Shown one piece after another: positions 45,029-54,631 of a stretch of 64,000 nucleotides of DNA. Source of the stretch: Nocardia africana NBRC 100379. Lineage in GTDB: Bacteria > Actinomycetota > Actinomycetes > Mycobacteriales > Mycobacteriaceae. The notes under the pieces were generated by a model. That model worked only from the letters and a program-made list of their open reading frames with translations. It did no database searches and had not been told where the DNA came from. Position 1 is the first letter of the stretch; the number at the start of each line of letters is the position of its first letter. The stretch lies in NCBI RefSeq assembly GCF_001612635.1, contig NZ_BDAV01000007.1, forward strand, positions 186,001-250,000, written 5' to 3'. A program made the translations under genes and the position numbers.

Positions 45029-46230
45029 CAGTGGCTTCTCTTGTGCCGCTTCCCGGTGGGCCGGGCACCGGGTCTCGGTGCGGCGGAACCGTTGTCGCGG
45101 GTGCGGGTGGCCACCGGGGCACCGGAGGCGCGACGGGCCGGCGTCTCACCCGTGCGGCCGCTGTCGCCGGCGGCACGCTTGGCGAGCACCTTGCGGGTGT
45201 GCGCGGCCACCGGGCCGAAGCGTTCCTTGATCGACACCAGTAGCGGCACGGCGAAGAAGATCGACGAGTAGGCGCCCACGATCATGCCAACCAGCTGCAC
45301 CAGCGCGAGGTCCTTCAGCGTGCCCACGCCGAGCAGCCAGACCGCGATGACCAGCATGCCGACGATGGGCAGGATGCCGATCACCGTGGTGTTGATCGAG
45401 CGCATCAGCGTCTGGTTGGCGGCGAGATTGGCCTGTTCACCGTAGGTGCGCCGGGTCAGATGCAGAACCCCGCGGGTGTTCTCCTCCACCTTGTCGAACA
45501 CCACGACGTTGTCGTAGAGCACGTAACCCAGGATGGTCAGCAGGCCGATCACCGCGGCGGGCGTCACCTCGAAGCCGACGATCGAATAGATGCCGGCGGT
45601 GACGATCAGGTTGAAGAACAGCGAGGCGATCGCGGCGATCGACATATCGCGTTCGAATCGAATGGCGATGTAGATCATCGTCAACAGGACGAACACCACG
45701 AGCGCGATCAGGGCCTTGCGGGTGATCTGCCCGCCCCAGGTCTCGCTGATCTCGGTGACGCTGATGACGCTGCGGCTGGCCGTGCCGCTGGCATCCGTCG
45801 GGTGGTATTTCGTGAACAGCGCATCCGCGATCTTGTCCTGCTGCGCGGAATCCAGTGTCTCGGAACGGATCTCGAAGGAGGCCGAGGAACCCGAACCGAC
45901 CTTCTGCACGGTGACCGGACTGTGTCCCAGGGCTTGGGAGTAGGTGTCCTCGACCGAGGTCGTGGTCATGCCGCTGGTCGCCGGGATCTGAATCTTCGTA
46001 CCACCGGCGAAATCGATGCCGAGGGTGAAGCCGCGCACCGCGATGCTCAGCACCGCGATCAGGACCAGCACCGCGGCGATGCCGTAGTACAGCTTGCGGC
46101 GGCCGACGATCCGGAAGCCGCCGGTGCCGGTGTAGAGGCGTTCGAAGAATCCGTGCTTCGGTGCGTCCGCGGCGGGCAGCAACTCGTCCACGAATGGTTC
46201 CTCCAACACCTGACTGCGATTGTCGCTCAT
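45028..46230 (-). CDS. secF: Protein translocase subunit SecF
   Basis: A 400-residue membrane protein that, with SecD, uses the proton gradient to help Sec-dependent export. The first helix ([20 protein letters not shown]) is followed by the periplasmic [15 protein letters not shown] and a cluster of five helices containing [20 protein letters not shown] and [20 protein letters not shown]. The C-terminal ~75 residues are a basic Lys/Arg/Pro-rich tail. Its start overlaps the secD stop by 4 bp. Confidence 0.95.
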   Translation of the reverse strand: MSDNRSQVLEEPFVDELLPAADAPKHGFFERLYTGTGGFRIVGRRKLYYGIAAVLVLIAVLSIAVRGFTLGIDFAGGTKIQIPATSGMTTTSVEDTYSQALGHSPVTVQKVGSGSSASFEIRSETLDSAQQDKIADALFTKYHPTDASGTASRSVISVTEISETWGGQITRKALIALVVFVLLTMIYIAIRFERDMSIAAIASLFFNLIVTAGIYSIVGFEVTPAAVIGLLTILGYVLYDNVVVFDKVEENTRGVLHLTRRTYGEQANLAANQTLMRSINTTVIGILPIVGMLVIAVWLLGVGTLKDLALVQLVGMIVGAYSSIFFAVPLLVSIKERFGPVAAHTRKVLAKRAAGDSGRTGETPARRASGAPVATRTRDNGSAAPRPGARPTGKRHKRSH

Positions 46231-48041
46231 CGTGCCCCTGTCCCTACGAGCGTGCCGGCCGCCTTGCGTTCCCGCGCGAGCTGCTGCACCGCGCCCAGAC
46301 CGTTGACCGACGGCTTCGCCCAGAACGGCGAGCGCGAGGCCAGCATCATCAGCGGCGAGGTCACCAGATAGAGCACCACCACGTCGAGCACGGTGGTGAG
46401 GCCGAGGGTGAACGCGAAGCCCTTCACCTGCCCGGCCGCCAGGATGTAGAGCACCACCGAGGCGATGAGGCTCACGGTCTTACCGGAGAGGTTGGTGCGT
46501 TGCGCGCGAGCCCAGCCGCGCGGGACGGCCGAGCGGAAACTGCGGCCCTCGCGCATCTCGTCCTTGATACGTTCGAAGAACACGACGAACGAGTCCGCGG
46601 TCATACCGATACCGATGATCAAACCGGCGATACCCGCCAGGTCGAGGGTGAAATTGATCCACCGGCCGAGCAGCACGATGATGCCGTACACCGCCACACC
46701 CGAGGCCACCAGCGAGAACCCGGCCAGGAAGCCGAGCATCCGGTAGTAGAGCAGGCAGTACAGCAGCACCGCGACCAAACCGATCGCACCGGCGATCAGA
46801 CCGGCGTGCAGCGAGGCCAAGCCGAGCGTCGCCGACACCGTGGAGGCTTCCGACACCTCGAACGACAGCGGCAGCGATCCGTACTTCAGCGAGTTGGCGA
46901 GTTCCTTGGCGGTGGACGCGTTGAACTGGCCGGTGATCTGGGTGGTGCCGCCGAGCTGCGGTCCCTGCTGCACGACCGGCGCGCTGATCACCTTCGAGTC
47001 GAGGGTGAAGGCCACCTGCTTCTGCAGGTATTCCTTGGTGAGGTCGGCCCAGGCGTCGGCGTTCTTGAACGTCAGGTCGACCGCCCACTGCGACTGCTGG
47101 TTCAGCGACGAACTCGCATCCTTGATGTCCTGGCCGTCGATGCGCATCGGGGCCAGCAGGTACACCTCGTGGCCGTCCGACGAGCAGGTCACCAACGGCA
47201 GCTTCGGATCGTCGTTACCGGCCAGCGGGTCGGGCTTGTGGCAGTCCAGTTGCTGGGCAGCCAGCTGCTGGACCTGCGGGTCGGTGCTCTGCCGCAGCGC
47301 CCGCGCCGCGTCGATCTCCTGCTTGGCCTGCTGCTGCGGCGTCAGCGCCGGATTCGGCGCACCGGGCTGCGGAGCCGGTGCCGGAGTCGTCGGAGCCTGC
47401 GCCGGAGCCGGGAAGACCCGGTTCTGCGCGGTCGTGCCCGAGGATTCGCCGGCACCGGACGCCTCACCCGAGGAGGCCGTTCCCGAGGCCGTGCCGGATT
47501 CGTTCGACGGCTTCGACTCGGTACCGGGCGACGCACCCGGTGCGGGCGCCTGCTGACCCGCACCCGGAGCCGGCGCCGGGGGGTTCGCCGGCGGGGTGCC
47601 GGGCTGCTCCGCGCCGGGAGCGGGCTCGCCACCGGTTTGGACCTTGCCGTCGGGGCCAACCGGGAGCGGCTGGCCGACGACCGGGCGAATGTAGAGCTTG
47701 GCGGTGGTGGCCAGCGACTTCGCCTGCTGCCCGTCGCTGCCGGGCACGGTGATGACCAGGTTGTTGCCGTCGATCACCACCTCGGAACCGGCCACACCGA
47801 GGCCGTTGACCCGGGATTCGATGATCTGCTGGGCCTGCTTGAGGCTGTCCTTGCTGGGCTTACCGCCGTCGGGCGTGCGCGGGGTCAGCGTGACCTGGGT
47901 TCCGCCCTGCAGGTCGATTCCCAGTTTCGGTTCCGGCGACTTGTCACCGGTGAAGAACACCAACGCGTAGATCACCGCGAGCAGCACGGCGTAGACGCCG
48001 AGCAGCCGCAGCGGATGCCCCGTTCCCTTGGAAGGTGGCAC
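46227..48041 (-). CDS. secD: Protein translocase subunit SecD
   Basis: A 604-residue partner of SecF. The N-terminal helix ([20 protein letters not shown]) is followed by [20 protein letters not shown] and, after the P1-type domain, the helical core with [20 protein letters not shown] and [20 protein letters not shown]. Between about residues 125 and 220 lies a long Pro/Ala/Gly/Ser-rich insert that is not in E. coli SecD but resembles those of other actinobacteria. Tightly coupled to secF; yajC is 138 bp upstream. Confidence 0.95.
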   Translation of the reverse strand: MPPSKGTGHPLRLLGVYAVLLAVIYALVFFTGDKSPEPKLGIDLQGGTQVTLTPRTPDGGKPSKDSLKQAQQIIESRVNGLGVAGSEVVIDGNNLVITVPGSDGQQAKSLATTAKLYIRPVVGQPLPVGPDGKVQTGGEPAPGAEQPGTPPANPPAPAPGAGQQAPAPGASPGTESKPSNESGTASGTASSGEASGAGESSGTTAQNRVFPAPAQAPTTPAPAPQPGAPNPALTPQQQAKQEIDAARALRQSTDPQVQQLAAQQLDCHKPDPLAGNDDPKLPLVTCSSDGHEVYLLAPMRIDGQDIKDASSSLNQQSQWAVDLTFKNADAWADLTKEYLQKQVAFTLDSKVISAPVVQQGPQLGGTTQITGQFNASTAKELANSLKYGSLPLSFEVSEASTVSATLGLASLHAGLIAGAIGLVAVLLYCLLYYRMLGFLAGFSLVASGVAVYGIIVLLGRWINFTLDLAGIAGLIIGIGMTADSFVVFFERIKDEMREGRSFRSAVPRGWARAQRTNLSGKTVSLIASVVLYILAAGQVKGFAFTLGLTTVLDVVVLYLVTSPLMMLASRSPFWAKPSVNGLGAVQQLARERKAAGTLVGTGAR

Positions 48042-48179
48042 AGTACATATCTCCTAGGCGGTGAGGGTGGCGGCCGGAAATGCGGCATGACCTGCGAGCA
48101 CGGAGCACCGGCGAACGCGGGCTCACGGACACGCCGCACCGCCGTCGCGGCGGCTCGGCGCTGCGACGGCGGAAGCGGG

Positions 48180-48644
48180 TCAGTCTTTGCGCAGCCGGGC
48201 TGCGGTGTCCTCGACGGATTCCTCCACACCGGAGGCCGAGGCCGAACCGTTGGCCGCCGAGCCGTTCGCGGGCGCCGAGCCGTTGGTCGCGGCACTCTCC
48301 ACCGGCGCGTCCGCCGTGGGGGCGGCGATCGTCTCGTCGTCCGACTCGACCGCGTCGGTATCCGAATCGGCGGACTCGGCGGCGTCCCCGCTGGGGCGCA
48401 CATCGCGAATGGCGGCACGCAGCCAGGTCGTCACCACATCCTCGGCGATCTCCAGGTCGACGGTCTCCTCGTCGAGGTCGACCACGGTCCCGTAGAGGCC
48501 GGAGGTGGTGGTGACCTGGTCACCGACCTTCACGTTCTCCTGCATATCGGCGACCTTCTGCGCTTCGCGCTTCTGGCGGCGGACACCGAGAAACATCGGC
48601 ACGAGCAGAACTACCAGTAGCAGCGGAAACAGCAGGTTCGCCAT
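48180..48644 (-). CDS. yajC: Preprotein translocase subunit YajC
   Basis: A 154-residue protein with one N-terminal transmembrane helix (LLFPLLLVVLLVPMFLGV), followed by the YajC segment RRQKREAQKVADMQENVKVG and GDQVTTTSGLYGTVVDLDEE, and a long acidic/Ala/Ser-rich C-terminal tail (about residues 85-150). The tail contains repeated NGSA units. ATG 48644 is chosen over the longer frame (to 48920). It is the first gene of the yajC-secD-secF-SBP run. Confidence 0.92.
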   Translation of the reverse strand: MANLLFPLLLVVLLVPMFLGVRRQKREAQKVADMQENVKVGDQVTTTSGLYGTVVDLDEETVDLEIAEDVVTTWLRAAIRDVRPSGDAAESADSDTDAVESDDETIAAPTADAPVESAATNGSAPANGSAANGSASASGVEESVEDTAARLRKD

Positions 48645-48781
48645 CGTCGTAGTCGGTCCTAGTGTGGTGGGTTGGATGGGGCTGTACCCACACAGTCTGC
48701 CAGCAACCTGGAATATCGCCACACCCGCGGTGTGCGCGGCGAGGTGCGCCACACCGGCGCGAACCCCGCCGCGGCGGCGGC

Positions 48782-50275
48782 TCAGGCCGCGGGCGCGCCG
48801 TAGACGTAGTCGTCGAGCGGGAAGTTCACCGCTTCGCGGTGGGTGGTGATCGTGCTGTTCGGGCGCAGCAGCGCGGCCTCGCCGTGCTGGTTGAAGTAGT
48901 AGCTGCGGGCCGTCGAGCAACTCCCGGCGTAGAACACCGACGAGCCGAGTTTGTCGGTCACGTAGTCCAGGAATCGCGCGTTGGCCTCTTCGCGCACCTC
49001 GAAGACCTCCTCACCGCGCCGGCGAGCCTCGCGCAGGAGCCGGTCCATATGTTTCATCTGCGCCTCGATGGTGGTGAAGTAGGACAGACCGCTGTAGGAG
49101 TAGGGGCTGTTGAGGCTGAAGAAGTTCGGGAACTTCGGCACCGTGATGCCCTCGTAGGCCTGGAATCGGTTGTCGCGCCAGAACTTTCCGAGATTCACCC
49201 CGTCGCGGCCGATGATCTCGACGGCCGGGAAGTTCACATCCCAGAGATTGAAGCCGGTCGCGAGGATCAGCGTGTCGATCTCGGTCTTGTGCCCGTCCGC
49301 GGTCACGATGCCGTCGGCCTCGACATGATCGATCGCATTCGTCTCGAGCCGCACGTGCGGTTCGTTGAAGGTCTTGAAGTAGGTGTTGGAGAAGGTGGGC
49401 CGCTTGCAGCCGAAGTCGTAGTGCGGGGTCAGCTTCTCGCGGGTCTGCTTGTCGCGCACCTGCGCGCGCAGATGCGCCTTCGCCAGCAGTGCGGCGCCCT
49501 TGTTGCCGAATTTGGCCTGCTTGTAGTGCAGCACGCCGGAAACCATCAGCAGTTCCAGAGCGCCGGTGTTGACCAGCCGGGCCGCCTTCTGGGTCAGCGG
49601 CACCTTCTCGAACAGCTGCTGGACCGGCTTCGGGATGGCGGTGTCGACCTTCGGGACGACCCAGATCGGCGTGCGCTGGAAGACGGTCAGTTCCGCGACC
49701 TTCTTCGCGGCCTCCGGCACGAGCTGCACGGCCGTGGCGCCGGTGCCGATGACGGCGGCGCGCCGGCCGGTCAGATCGAAATCGTCCTCCCAGGCGGTGG
49801 TGTGGATGATCTTGCCGGCGAAGCTGTCGATGCCCGGGAACGGCGGGGTGTAGGGCTGGGACAGGAACCCGGTCGCGGTGAGCAGATAGCGCGCGGTGAG
49901 CGTCTCGCCACCCTCGATCGAGACCACCCAGTGCGCGTGTTCACCATCCCAGCGGGCGCCGCCGACCACCTGGTTGAACCGCATCCGGCGGCGCAGGTCG
50001 TACTTGTCCGCGATGTGCTCGGCGTATTTCTTGAGCTCGGCGCCCGGGGCGAACAGCCGCGACCAGTGCGGATTCGGTTCGAACGAATAGGAATAGGTCA
50101 CCGAGGCGATATCGACGGCCAGGCCCGGATAGTGGTTGACGTGCCAGGTGCCACCCAGGCCGTCCTCCCGCTCGAGAATCACGAAATTCTTCAGACCGAG
50201 ACGATCCAGCTGAATCCCGGCACCCATACCGCCGAATCCCGCGCCGACCACCACGGCGTCGTACTGAGGTGCCAC
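48782..50275 (-). CDS. Flavin-containing Baeyer-Villiger-type monooxygenase
   Basis: A 497-residue class B flavoprotein monooxygenase. FAD-binding GAGFGGMGAGIQL near residue 10, then GGTWHVNHYPGLAVD, the Baeyer-Villiger fingerprint FAGKIIHTTAWED near 150, an NADPH-binding GTGATAVQLVPE near 170, and LILATGF later. It probably oxidises a ketone or related compound with NADPH and O2. The GTG at 50275 has GGGAGG. A TetR-type regulator is divergent, and an operator palindrome lies between, so the pair is probably a regulator/target unit. Confidence 0.88.
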   Translation of the reverse strand: MAPQYDAVVVGAGFGGMGAGIQLDRLGLKNFVILEREDGLGGTWHVNHYPGLAVDIASVTYSYSFEPNPHWSRLFAPGAELKKYAEHIADKYDLRRRMRFNQVVGGARWDGEHAHWVVSIEGGETLTARYLLTATGFLSQPYTPPFPGIDSFAGKIIHTTAWEDDFDLTGRRAAVIGTGATAVQLVPEAAKKVAELTVFQRTPIWVVPKVDTAIPKPVQQLFEKVPLTQKAARLVNTGALELLMVSGVLHYKQAKFGNKGAALLAKAHLRAQVRDKQTREKLTPHYDFGCKRPTFSNTYFKTFNEPHVRLETNAIDHVEADGIVTADGHKTEIDTLILATGFNLWDVNFPAVEIIGRDGVNLGKFWRDNRFQAYEGITVPKFPNFFSLNSPYSYSGLSYFTTIEAQMKHMDRLLREARRRGEEVFEVREEANARFLDYVTDKLGSSVFYAGSCSTARSYYFNQHGEAALLRPNSTITTHREAVNFPLDDYVYGAPAA

Positions 50276-50308
50276 GCCGAACCTCCCTGTTACCTGACGT
50301 ATCTGGTG

Positions 50309-50328
50309 CGGAATGACACATCATTCCG
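50309..50328. promoter_or_regulatory. Operator between the monooxygenase and TetR genes
   Basis: A 20-bp palindrome: CGGAATGA at 50309-50316, 4-bp spacer, TCATTCCG at 50321-50328. It lies 34 bp from the monooxygenase start and 27 bp from the TetR start, so one site could control both. Assignment to the adjacent regulator is inferred from position. Confidence 0.65.
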
Positions 50329-50354
50329 TTGCGGAACACCGTATCATCGGGTCC

Positions 50355-50978
50355 GTGCCGAAGCCATCCACCCATTTGGAACGACGCAAGGCCGAACTGC
50401 GGCAACAGATCATCGACACCGCCTTCGCCTGCTTCGCCGACAAGGGCTATCACGCCACCGGAATCGCCGATATCGCCACCGCTCTCGGAATCGGGCACGG
50501 GACGTTCTATCGCTACTTCGAGAACAAGCGCGACATCATCGACCACGTGATCGACGATCTCGCCGCGCGAATCATCGAGGCGCTCGGAACGGAGAACGCG
50601 CCGGACGCGGCGACCTCACTCGCCGATTACCGGCGTCAGCTGGACCGGATCGGCGTGGCGCTGCACCGGATCTTCCTCGAAGACCGCCGGGTCGCGCAGT
50701 TGCTGCTGTTCCAGGCGACCGGCATCGATCCGGAATTGACGATGCGGCTCTACGGCCTGCTCGACACCGCCGACGCGCTGACCACCGGATATCTCGAGCA
50801 CGGCGTGGAACTCGGCTATCTGCGCGCCGACCTCGACGCCGCCAATACGGCCAAGGCGGTGACCGGCATGCTGCTCGCGGCCATCGTGCACGGGCTGCGT
50901 GATCCCGACCCGGAGTCGACCGCCGGACTGGCCCAGGCGATTCCGCGACTGTTGATCGACGGGGTGCGCGCCGGCTGA
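50355..50978 (+). CDS. TetR-family transcriptional regulator
   Basis: A 207-residue regulator from GTG 50355. The N-terminal HTH (RQQIIDTAFACFADKGYHAT, then ADIATALGIGHGTFYRYFEN) is typical of TetR/AcrR. A longer frame starting ATG 50313 would begin inside the operator, so the GTG is favoured; TATCAT at 50342-50347 about 8 bp upstream suggests a leaderless message. The C-terminal ligand domain is unassigned. It likely represses itself and the divergent Baeyer-Villiger-type monooxygenase. Confidence 0.88.
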   Translation: MPKPSTHLERRKAELRQQIIDTAFACFADKGYHATGIADIATALGIGHGTFYRYFENKRDIIDHVIDDLAARIIEALGTENAPDAATSLADYRRQLDRIGVALHRIFLEDRRVAQLLLFQATGIDPELTMRLYGLLDTADALTTGYLEHGVELGYLRADLDAANTAKAVTGMLLAAIVHGLRDPDPESTAGLAQAIPRLLIDGVRAG

Positions 50979-50994
50979 GCGGTGTTGTAACAAT

Positions 50995-51525
50995 GTGCGG
51001 GTGACGCCGGAGTATGTGCGACGGATCCGATTCGGCCGGGCCCCGATCGGGCACCGCGGCTACGACCCCGCCGAGGTCGACGCGTTCTGCGCCGCCCTCG
51101 CCGATGCCTTGGCGGGCCGGGCCGCGCTGAGCGTGGCCACCATCCGCGGGCACGAATTCGGCCTGGCCGCACCCGGCCGCCGCGATTACGACCGCGACGA
51201 GGTGGACGCATTTCTCGATCGCGCCTGTGTGGAGCTGGAATCCGCGCGCTACGGGCCCGCCCGGCCGCAGGTGGCGTGGCCGCCGTCGCCGGAATACGTG
51301 TCCCGGCTTCGGTTTTCGGCGCCCCCGCTGGGACGCAGCGGCTATATCGCCGACGAGGTCGACGCGTTCCGGGAGCACGTGGCGGCGTTACTGGCCCAGA
51401 CCGCCACAGGATGGGACACCGCGGCGATCCGCCCGGTATTCGGCACGGCCACCGCAGGGGTCCGCGCCTATCACCGCGGCGAGGTGGATGCCTTCGTGGA
51501 CGCGGTCGCGGCGCTGGTGAGCTGA
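50995..51525 (+). CDS. Protein made of four DivIVA-like repeats
   Basis: A 176-residue protein (GTG 50995; GTG 51001 is an alternative). It contains four copies of a ~35-residue unit with a strand/turn and helix: GHRGYDPAEVDAFCAALADA, PGRRDYDRDEVDAFLDRACV, GRSGYIADEVDAFREHVAAL and GVRAYHRGEVDAFVDAVAAL. This 'GY...EVDAF' unit is the N-terminal motif of DivIVA/Wag31-type polar proteins and is here without the long coiled coil. Function is unknown; a role in polar growth or scaffold assembly is a guess. Only 16 bp follow the tetR stop. Confidence 0.75.
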   Translation: MRVTPEYVRRIRFGRAPIGHRGYDPAEVDAFCAALADALAGRAALSVATIRGHEFGLAAPGRRDYDRDEVDAFLDRACVELESARYGPARPQVAWPPSPEYVSRLRFSAPPLGRSGYIADEVDAFREHVAALLAQTATGWDTAAIRPVFGTATAGVRAYHRGEVDAFVDAVAALVS

Positions 51526-51553
51526 CGCGACCGGACCGCCGGGCCGGACGGGA

Positions 51554-52681
51554 TCAGTCGAACAGGTCGAGGGTGGGCTGGGCCTCACGACCCCGGACCT
51601 CGATGGATCCGAAGACCAGATCGGGCGGCGGCACCAGGCCCAGATGCTCCCAGGCGGCGGCGGTCGCGACTCGCCCGCGCGGGGTGCGCGCGACCATACC
51701 GGCGCGGACGAGGAACGGTTCGCACACCTCCTCGACGGTGGCGGCCTCCTCCCCCACGGCCACCGCCAGCGTCGACACACCGACCGGGCCGCCGCCGAAG
51801 CCGCGGACCAGCGCGCCCAGGACGGCGCGGTCGAGCCGGTCCAATCCCAGCGAATCCACGTCGTAGACCGCCAGCGCGGCCTTGGCGATGTCACGGGTGA
51901 CCAGGCCGTCGGCCCGCACCTCGGCGTAGTCGCGCACCCGGCGCAGCAACCGGTTGGCGATGCGGGGCGTGCCCCGGGAGCGGCCGGCGATCTCGGCCGC
52001 CGCGTCGGTTTCGATGCGCACGCCAAGGATCGCCGCCGAGCGCTGCAGGATGCGCTGCAGTTCCTCGGGCTCGTAGAAGTCCATATGGCCGGTGAATCCG
52101 AACCGGTCGCGCAGCGGACCGGTCAGCGCGCCCGAGCGCGTGGTGGCGCCGACCAGCGTGAACGGTGCGATCTCCAGCGGGATCGAGGTCGCTCCCGGCC
52201 CCTTGCCGACCACGACGTCGACCCGGAAATCCTCCATCGCCAGATACAGCATCTCCTCGGCCGGGCGGGCCATGCGGTGGATCTCGTCGATGAACAGCAC
52301 GTCGCCCTCGACCAGATTGCTCAGCATCGCGGCCAGGTCTCCCGCGCGTTCCAAAGCCGGTCCGGACGTGATGCGCAGCGCGGTACCGAGTTCGGCGGCG
52401 ATGATCATCGCCATGCTGGTCTTGCCGAGTCCGGGCGGGCCGGACAGCAGGACGTGGTCGGGAGTCCCGCCGCGCTGGGTCGCACCGCGCAACACCAGGG
52501 CCAGCTGTTCTCGCACCCGGGGCTGGCCGATGAAGTCGTCCAGCGATTTCGGGCGCAGCCCGGCCTCGATATCGCCGTCGGAGGTCAGATAGTTCGCGGT
52601 GACCGCGGATTCGCCGCCGTCCGCGCCGGCCTCGATATCGTCGGTGCCGGAAGGGAATTCGTCGTCGTGCATCGGCGTCAC
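51554..52681 (-). CDS. ruvB: Holliday junction branch-migration ATPase RuvB
   Basis: A 375-residue AAA+ motor that drives branch migration with RuvA. An N-terminal ~45-residue acidic extension precedes [19 protein letters not shown]; Walker [13 protein letters not shown], Walker [11 protein letters not shown], sensor [17 protein letters not shown] and the C-terminal winged-helix [14 protein letters not shown] are all present. Its start overlaps the ruvA stop by 4 bp. The ruvCAB order on the minus strand is that of mycobacteria. Confidence 0.97.
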   Translation of the reverse strand: MTPMHDDEFPSGTDDIEAGADGGESAVTANYLTSDGDIEAGLRPKSLDDFIGQPRVREQLALVLRGATQRGGTPDHVLLSGPPGLGKTSMAMIIAAELGTALRITSGPALERAGDLAAMLSNLVEGDVLFIDEIHRMARPAEEMLYLAMEDFRVDVVVGKGPGATSIPLEIAPFTLVGATTRSGALTGPLRDRFGFTGHMDFYEPEELQRILQRSAAILGVRIETDAAAEIAGRSRGTPRIANRLLRRVRDYAEVRADGLVTRDIAKAALAVYDVDSLGLDRLDRAVLGALVRGFGGGPVGVSTLAVAVGEEAATVEEVCEPFLVRAGMVARTPRGRVATAAAWEHLGLVPPPDLVFGSIEVRGREAQPTLDLFD

Positions 52682-53283
52682 CGATTCCGGCCGAGAATCG
52701 CCAGCGCGGCCCGCAGCGCCTGCGAGGTACCCAGCTCGGGCTGTTCGGCGAGGACGCCGTCGACGGCCGGTTCGGCCTGCTTCACCGGGAATCCGAGACC
52801 GGTCAACGCCTCCACGACCTGATCACGCACCGGAGTGACGACCGGGGCGGGCGCCGCGCCGGGCGGTGCGGACTGCACCGGTACCAGATTCACCTTGTCA
52901 CGCAGTTCGACCACCATGCGCTCGGCTCCGCGCTTACCGATCCCCGGTACCCGGGTCAGGGCCGCGACGTTGCTCTCCGCCAACGCTTTTCGCAGCGCCT
53001 CGGGCTCGAGCACCGCCAGCACCGCCATCGCCAGCCGGGGACCGACACCGGAGACGGTTTGCAGCAGCCCGAACAGATCGCGCGCCTCGGTGTCGGCGAA
53101 GCCGTACAGCGTCATCGAATCCTCGCGCACGATCATCGCGGTGTAGAGGCGGGCCTCGTCACCGCGGGTGAGACCGGCCAGCGTGGAGGGAGTGGCGTTG
53201 AGCCGGTATCCGACGCCCGCTGCTTCCAGCACCGCGTGGTCGAGACCGATCTCGAGCACCTCACCGCGCACCGACGCGATCAC
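52678..53283 (-). CDS. ruvA: Holliday junction-binding protein RuvA
   Basis: A 201-residue tetramer-forming protein that binds four-way junctions. Domain I starts [20 protein letters not shown]; domain II has the two HhH motifs ([19 protein letters not shown] and [20 protein letters not shown]); the C-terminal domain III is linked by a Pro/Ala-rich linker. GTG 53283 overlaps the stop of ruvC by 4 bp. The frame is open to 53814 but overlaps ruvC in another frame. Confidence 0.95.
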   Translation of the reverse strand: MIASVRGEVLEIGLDHAVLEAAGVGYRLNATPSTLAGLTRGDEARLYTAMIVREDSMTLYGFADTEARDLFGLLQTVSGVGPRLAMAVLAVLEPEALRKALAESNVAALTRVPGIGKRGAERMVVELRDKVNLVPVQSAPPGAAPAPVVTPVRDQVVEALTGLGFPVKQAEPAVDGVLAEQPELGTSQALRAALAILGRNR

Positions 53284-53849
53284 CTGGTCACCGCCTTTCG
53301 TTGCTGGGCAAGCCTTTCGGCGTATCTGCGTCGCGCCTGTTCGGCCTGGGCCTCCGCCTTCGCCATCCGCTCCAGCATCGGCGCCCGCCAGCAGTGGCAG
53401 ATCGCCAGCGCCAGGGCGTCGGCCGCGTCGGCCGGTTTCGGCGCCGTCTGCAAGCCTAGGATGCGGGTCACCATCGCCGTCACCTGAGCCTTGTCCGCGG
53501 AACCGTTGCCGGTCACCGCCGCTTTGACCTGGCTCGGAGTATGAAAGGCGACGGGTATGCCGCGCCGCGCCGCCGCCAGCGCGATCACCCCGCCGGCCTG
53601 CGCGGTGCCCATCGCGGTGCGGACGTTGTGCTGGGCGAAGACCCGCTCGATCGCGACCGCCTCGGGCCGGTGGGTGTCCATCCAGTGTTCGGCGGCGTCG
53701 GCGACGCCCAGCAGCCGCTGCGCGAGGTCCATATCGGCCGGTGTCCGCACGACGTCGACGTCGAGCGCGGTGACCTGCCGCCCCAGACCGCCCTCGACGA
53801 TGCTCAGGCCGCACCGGGTGAGCCCCGGGTCGACACCCATCACCCGCAC
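53280..53849 (-). CDS. ruvC: Crossover junction endonuclease RuvC
   Basis: A 189-residue resolvase that cuts Holliday junctions. The catalytic acidic residues are visible in VMGVDPGL (D7), VAIERVFAQ and, near the C-terminus, [16 protein letters not shown] 53849 gives the family-typical RVMGVDPG start, with AGGGG upstream; the longer frame to 53996 is not supported. First gene of the ruvC-ruvA-ruvB operon. Confidence 0.95.
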   Translation of the reverse strand: MRVMGVDPGLTRCGLSIVEGGLGRQVTALDVDVVRTPADMDLAQRLLGVADAAEHWMDTHRPEAVAIERVFAQHNVRTAMGTAQAGGVIALAAARRGIPVAFHTPSQVKAAVTGNGSADKAQVTAMVTRILGLQTAPKPADAADALALAICHCWRAPMLERMAKAEAQAEQARRRYAERLAQQRKAVTR

Positions 53850-53996
53850 GAAATGCACCCCTGTCGAGTCGCGAACAATTGTTCGAAGTCTAACCGAGAG
53901 CGCCCGCACCGGCGCCCACCGACACGGAGCCGCAACCGAGACGAAGCCGCCACCGGCACAGCGCCGCGATCGCGAGCACCCCGGGTGGCGAACCAT

Positions 53997-54515
53997 CTAT
54001 TCCAATGCGGCCAGCGCGGATTCGAAGACCCGATGAGCGGTCGCGCCGAACAGGACGAAACGGATCTCGGTGGCGCCGGTGCGGGCGGCCCGGACGGTAT
54101 CGAGGGCGATCCGGGCGCCGTCGTCGAGAGGCCAGCCGTACACACCGGTGGAGATCGCCGGGAAGGCGATCGTGCGGGCACCCAATTCCTCTGCGACACG
54201 CAGAGATTCGCGGTAGCAGGAGGCCAGCAGGCCGGAGCGGTCGTGGGTCGCCGCCCAGACCGGGCCGACGGTGTGGATCACCCAGCGGGCGGGAAGGTTG
54301 CCGGCCGTCGTCGCCACGGCCGCGCCGGTGGGCAGGCCGTCGGGATAGGTGGTCGCCCGCAACTGCTTGCAGGCGGCGAGGATGCCGGGTCCGCCGCGGC
54401 GGTGGATCGCACCGTCGACCCCGCCCCCACCCAGCAGCCCGGAGTTGGCGGCGTTGACCACGGCGTCCACGTTTTGTTCGGTGATATCCCCGCGCACCAG
54501 CACGATCTCGGCCAT
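53997..54515 (-). CDS. Macrodomain protein, ADP-ribose deacetylase/hydrolase-like
   Basis: A 172-residue macrodomain. The ADP-ribose-binding segments are VVNAANSGLLGGGGVDGAIH and, in the second loop, PAISTGVYGWPLDD, both intact. The start IVLVRGDITEQNVDAVV matches the O-acetyl-ADP-ribose deacetylase (YmdB/Af1521-like) group. Catalytic Asn and Asp of that group are present in those segments. ATG 54515 is preferred; a longer N-terminus in the frame is disordered and not supported. It could remove ADP-ribose from proteins or nucleic acids. Confidence 0.9.
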   Translation of the reverse strand: MAEIVLVRGDITEQNVDAVVNAANSGLLGGGGVDGAIHRRGGPGILAACKQLRATTYPDGLPTGAAVATTAGNLPARWVIHTVGPVWAATHDRSGLLASCYRESLRVAEELGARTIAFPAISTGVYGWPLDDGARIALDTVRAARTGATEIRFVLFGATAHRVFESALAALE

Positions 54516-54631
54516 ATGCCCCATTGTGCCCGCACCGGCCCCGGCGGCGCCGGACCGCGGCCCCGGGCGGCCGTACCGGACTCCGAGCGAGTTCACAGGG
54601 TTTCTCGAGGAATGCCACCGACAATGACGCC

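Noticed and set aside
46161..48620. An 819-codon plus-strand open frame opposite secD and yajC
   Set aside because: Antisense shadow of strongly supported genes with Arg/Gly-rich, non-protein-like composition.
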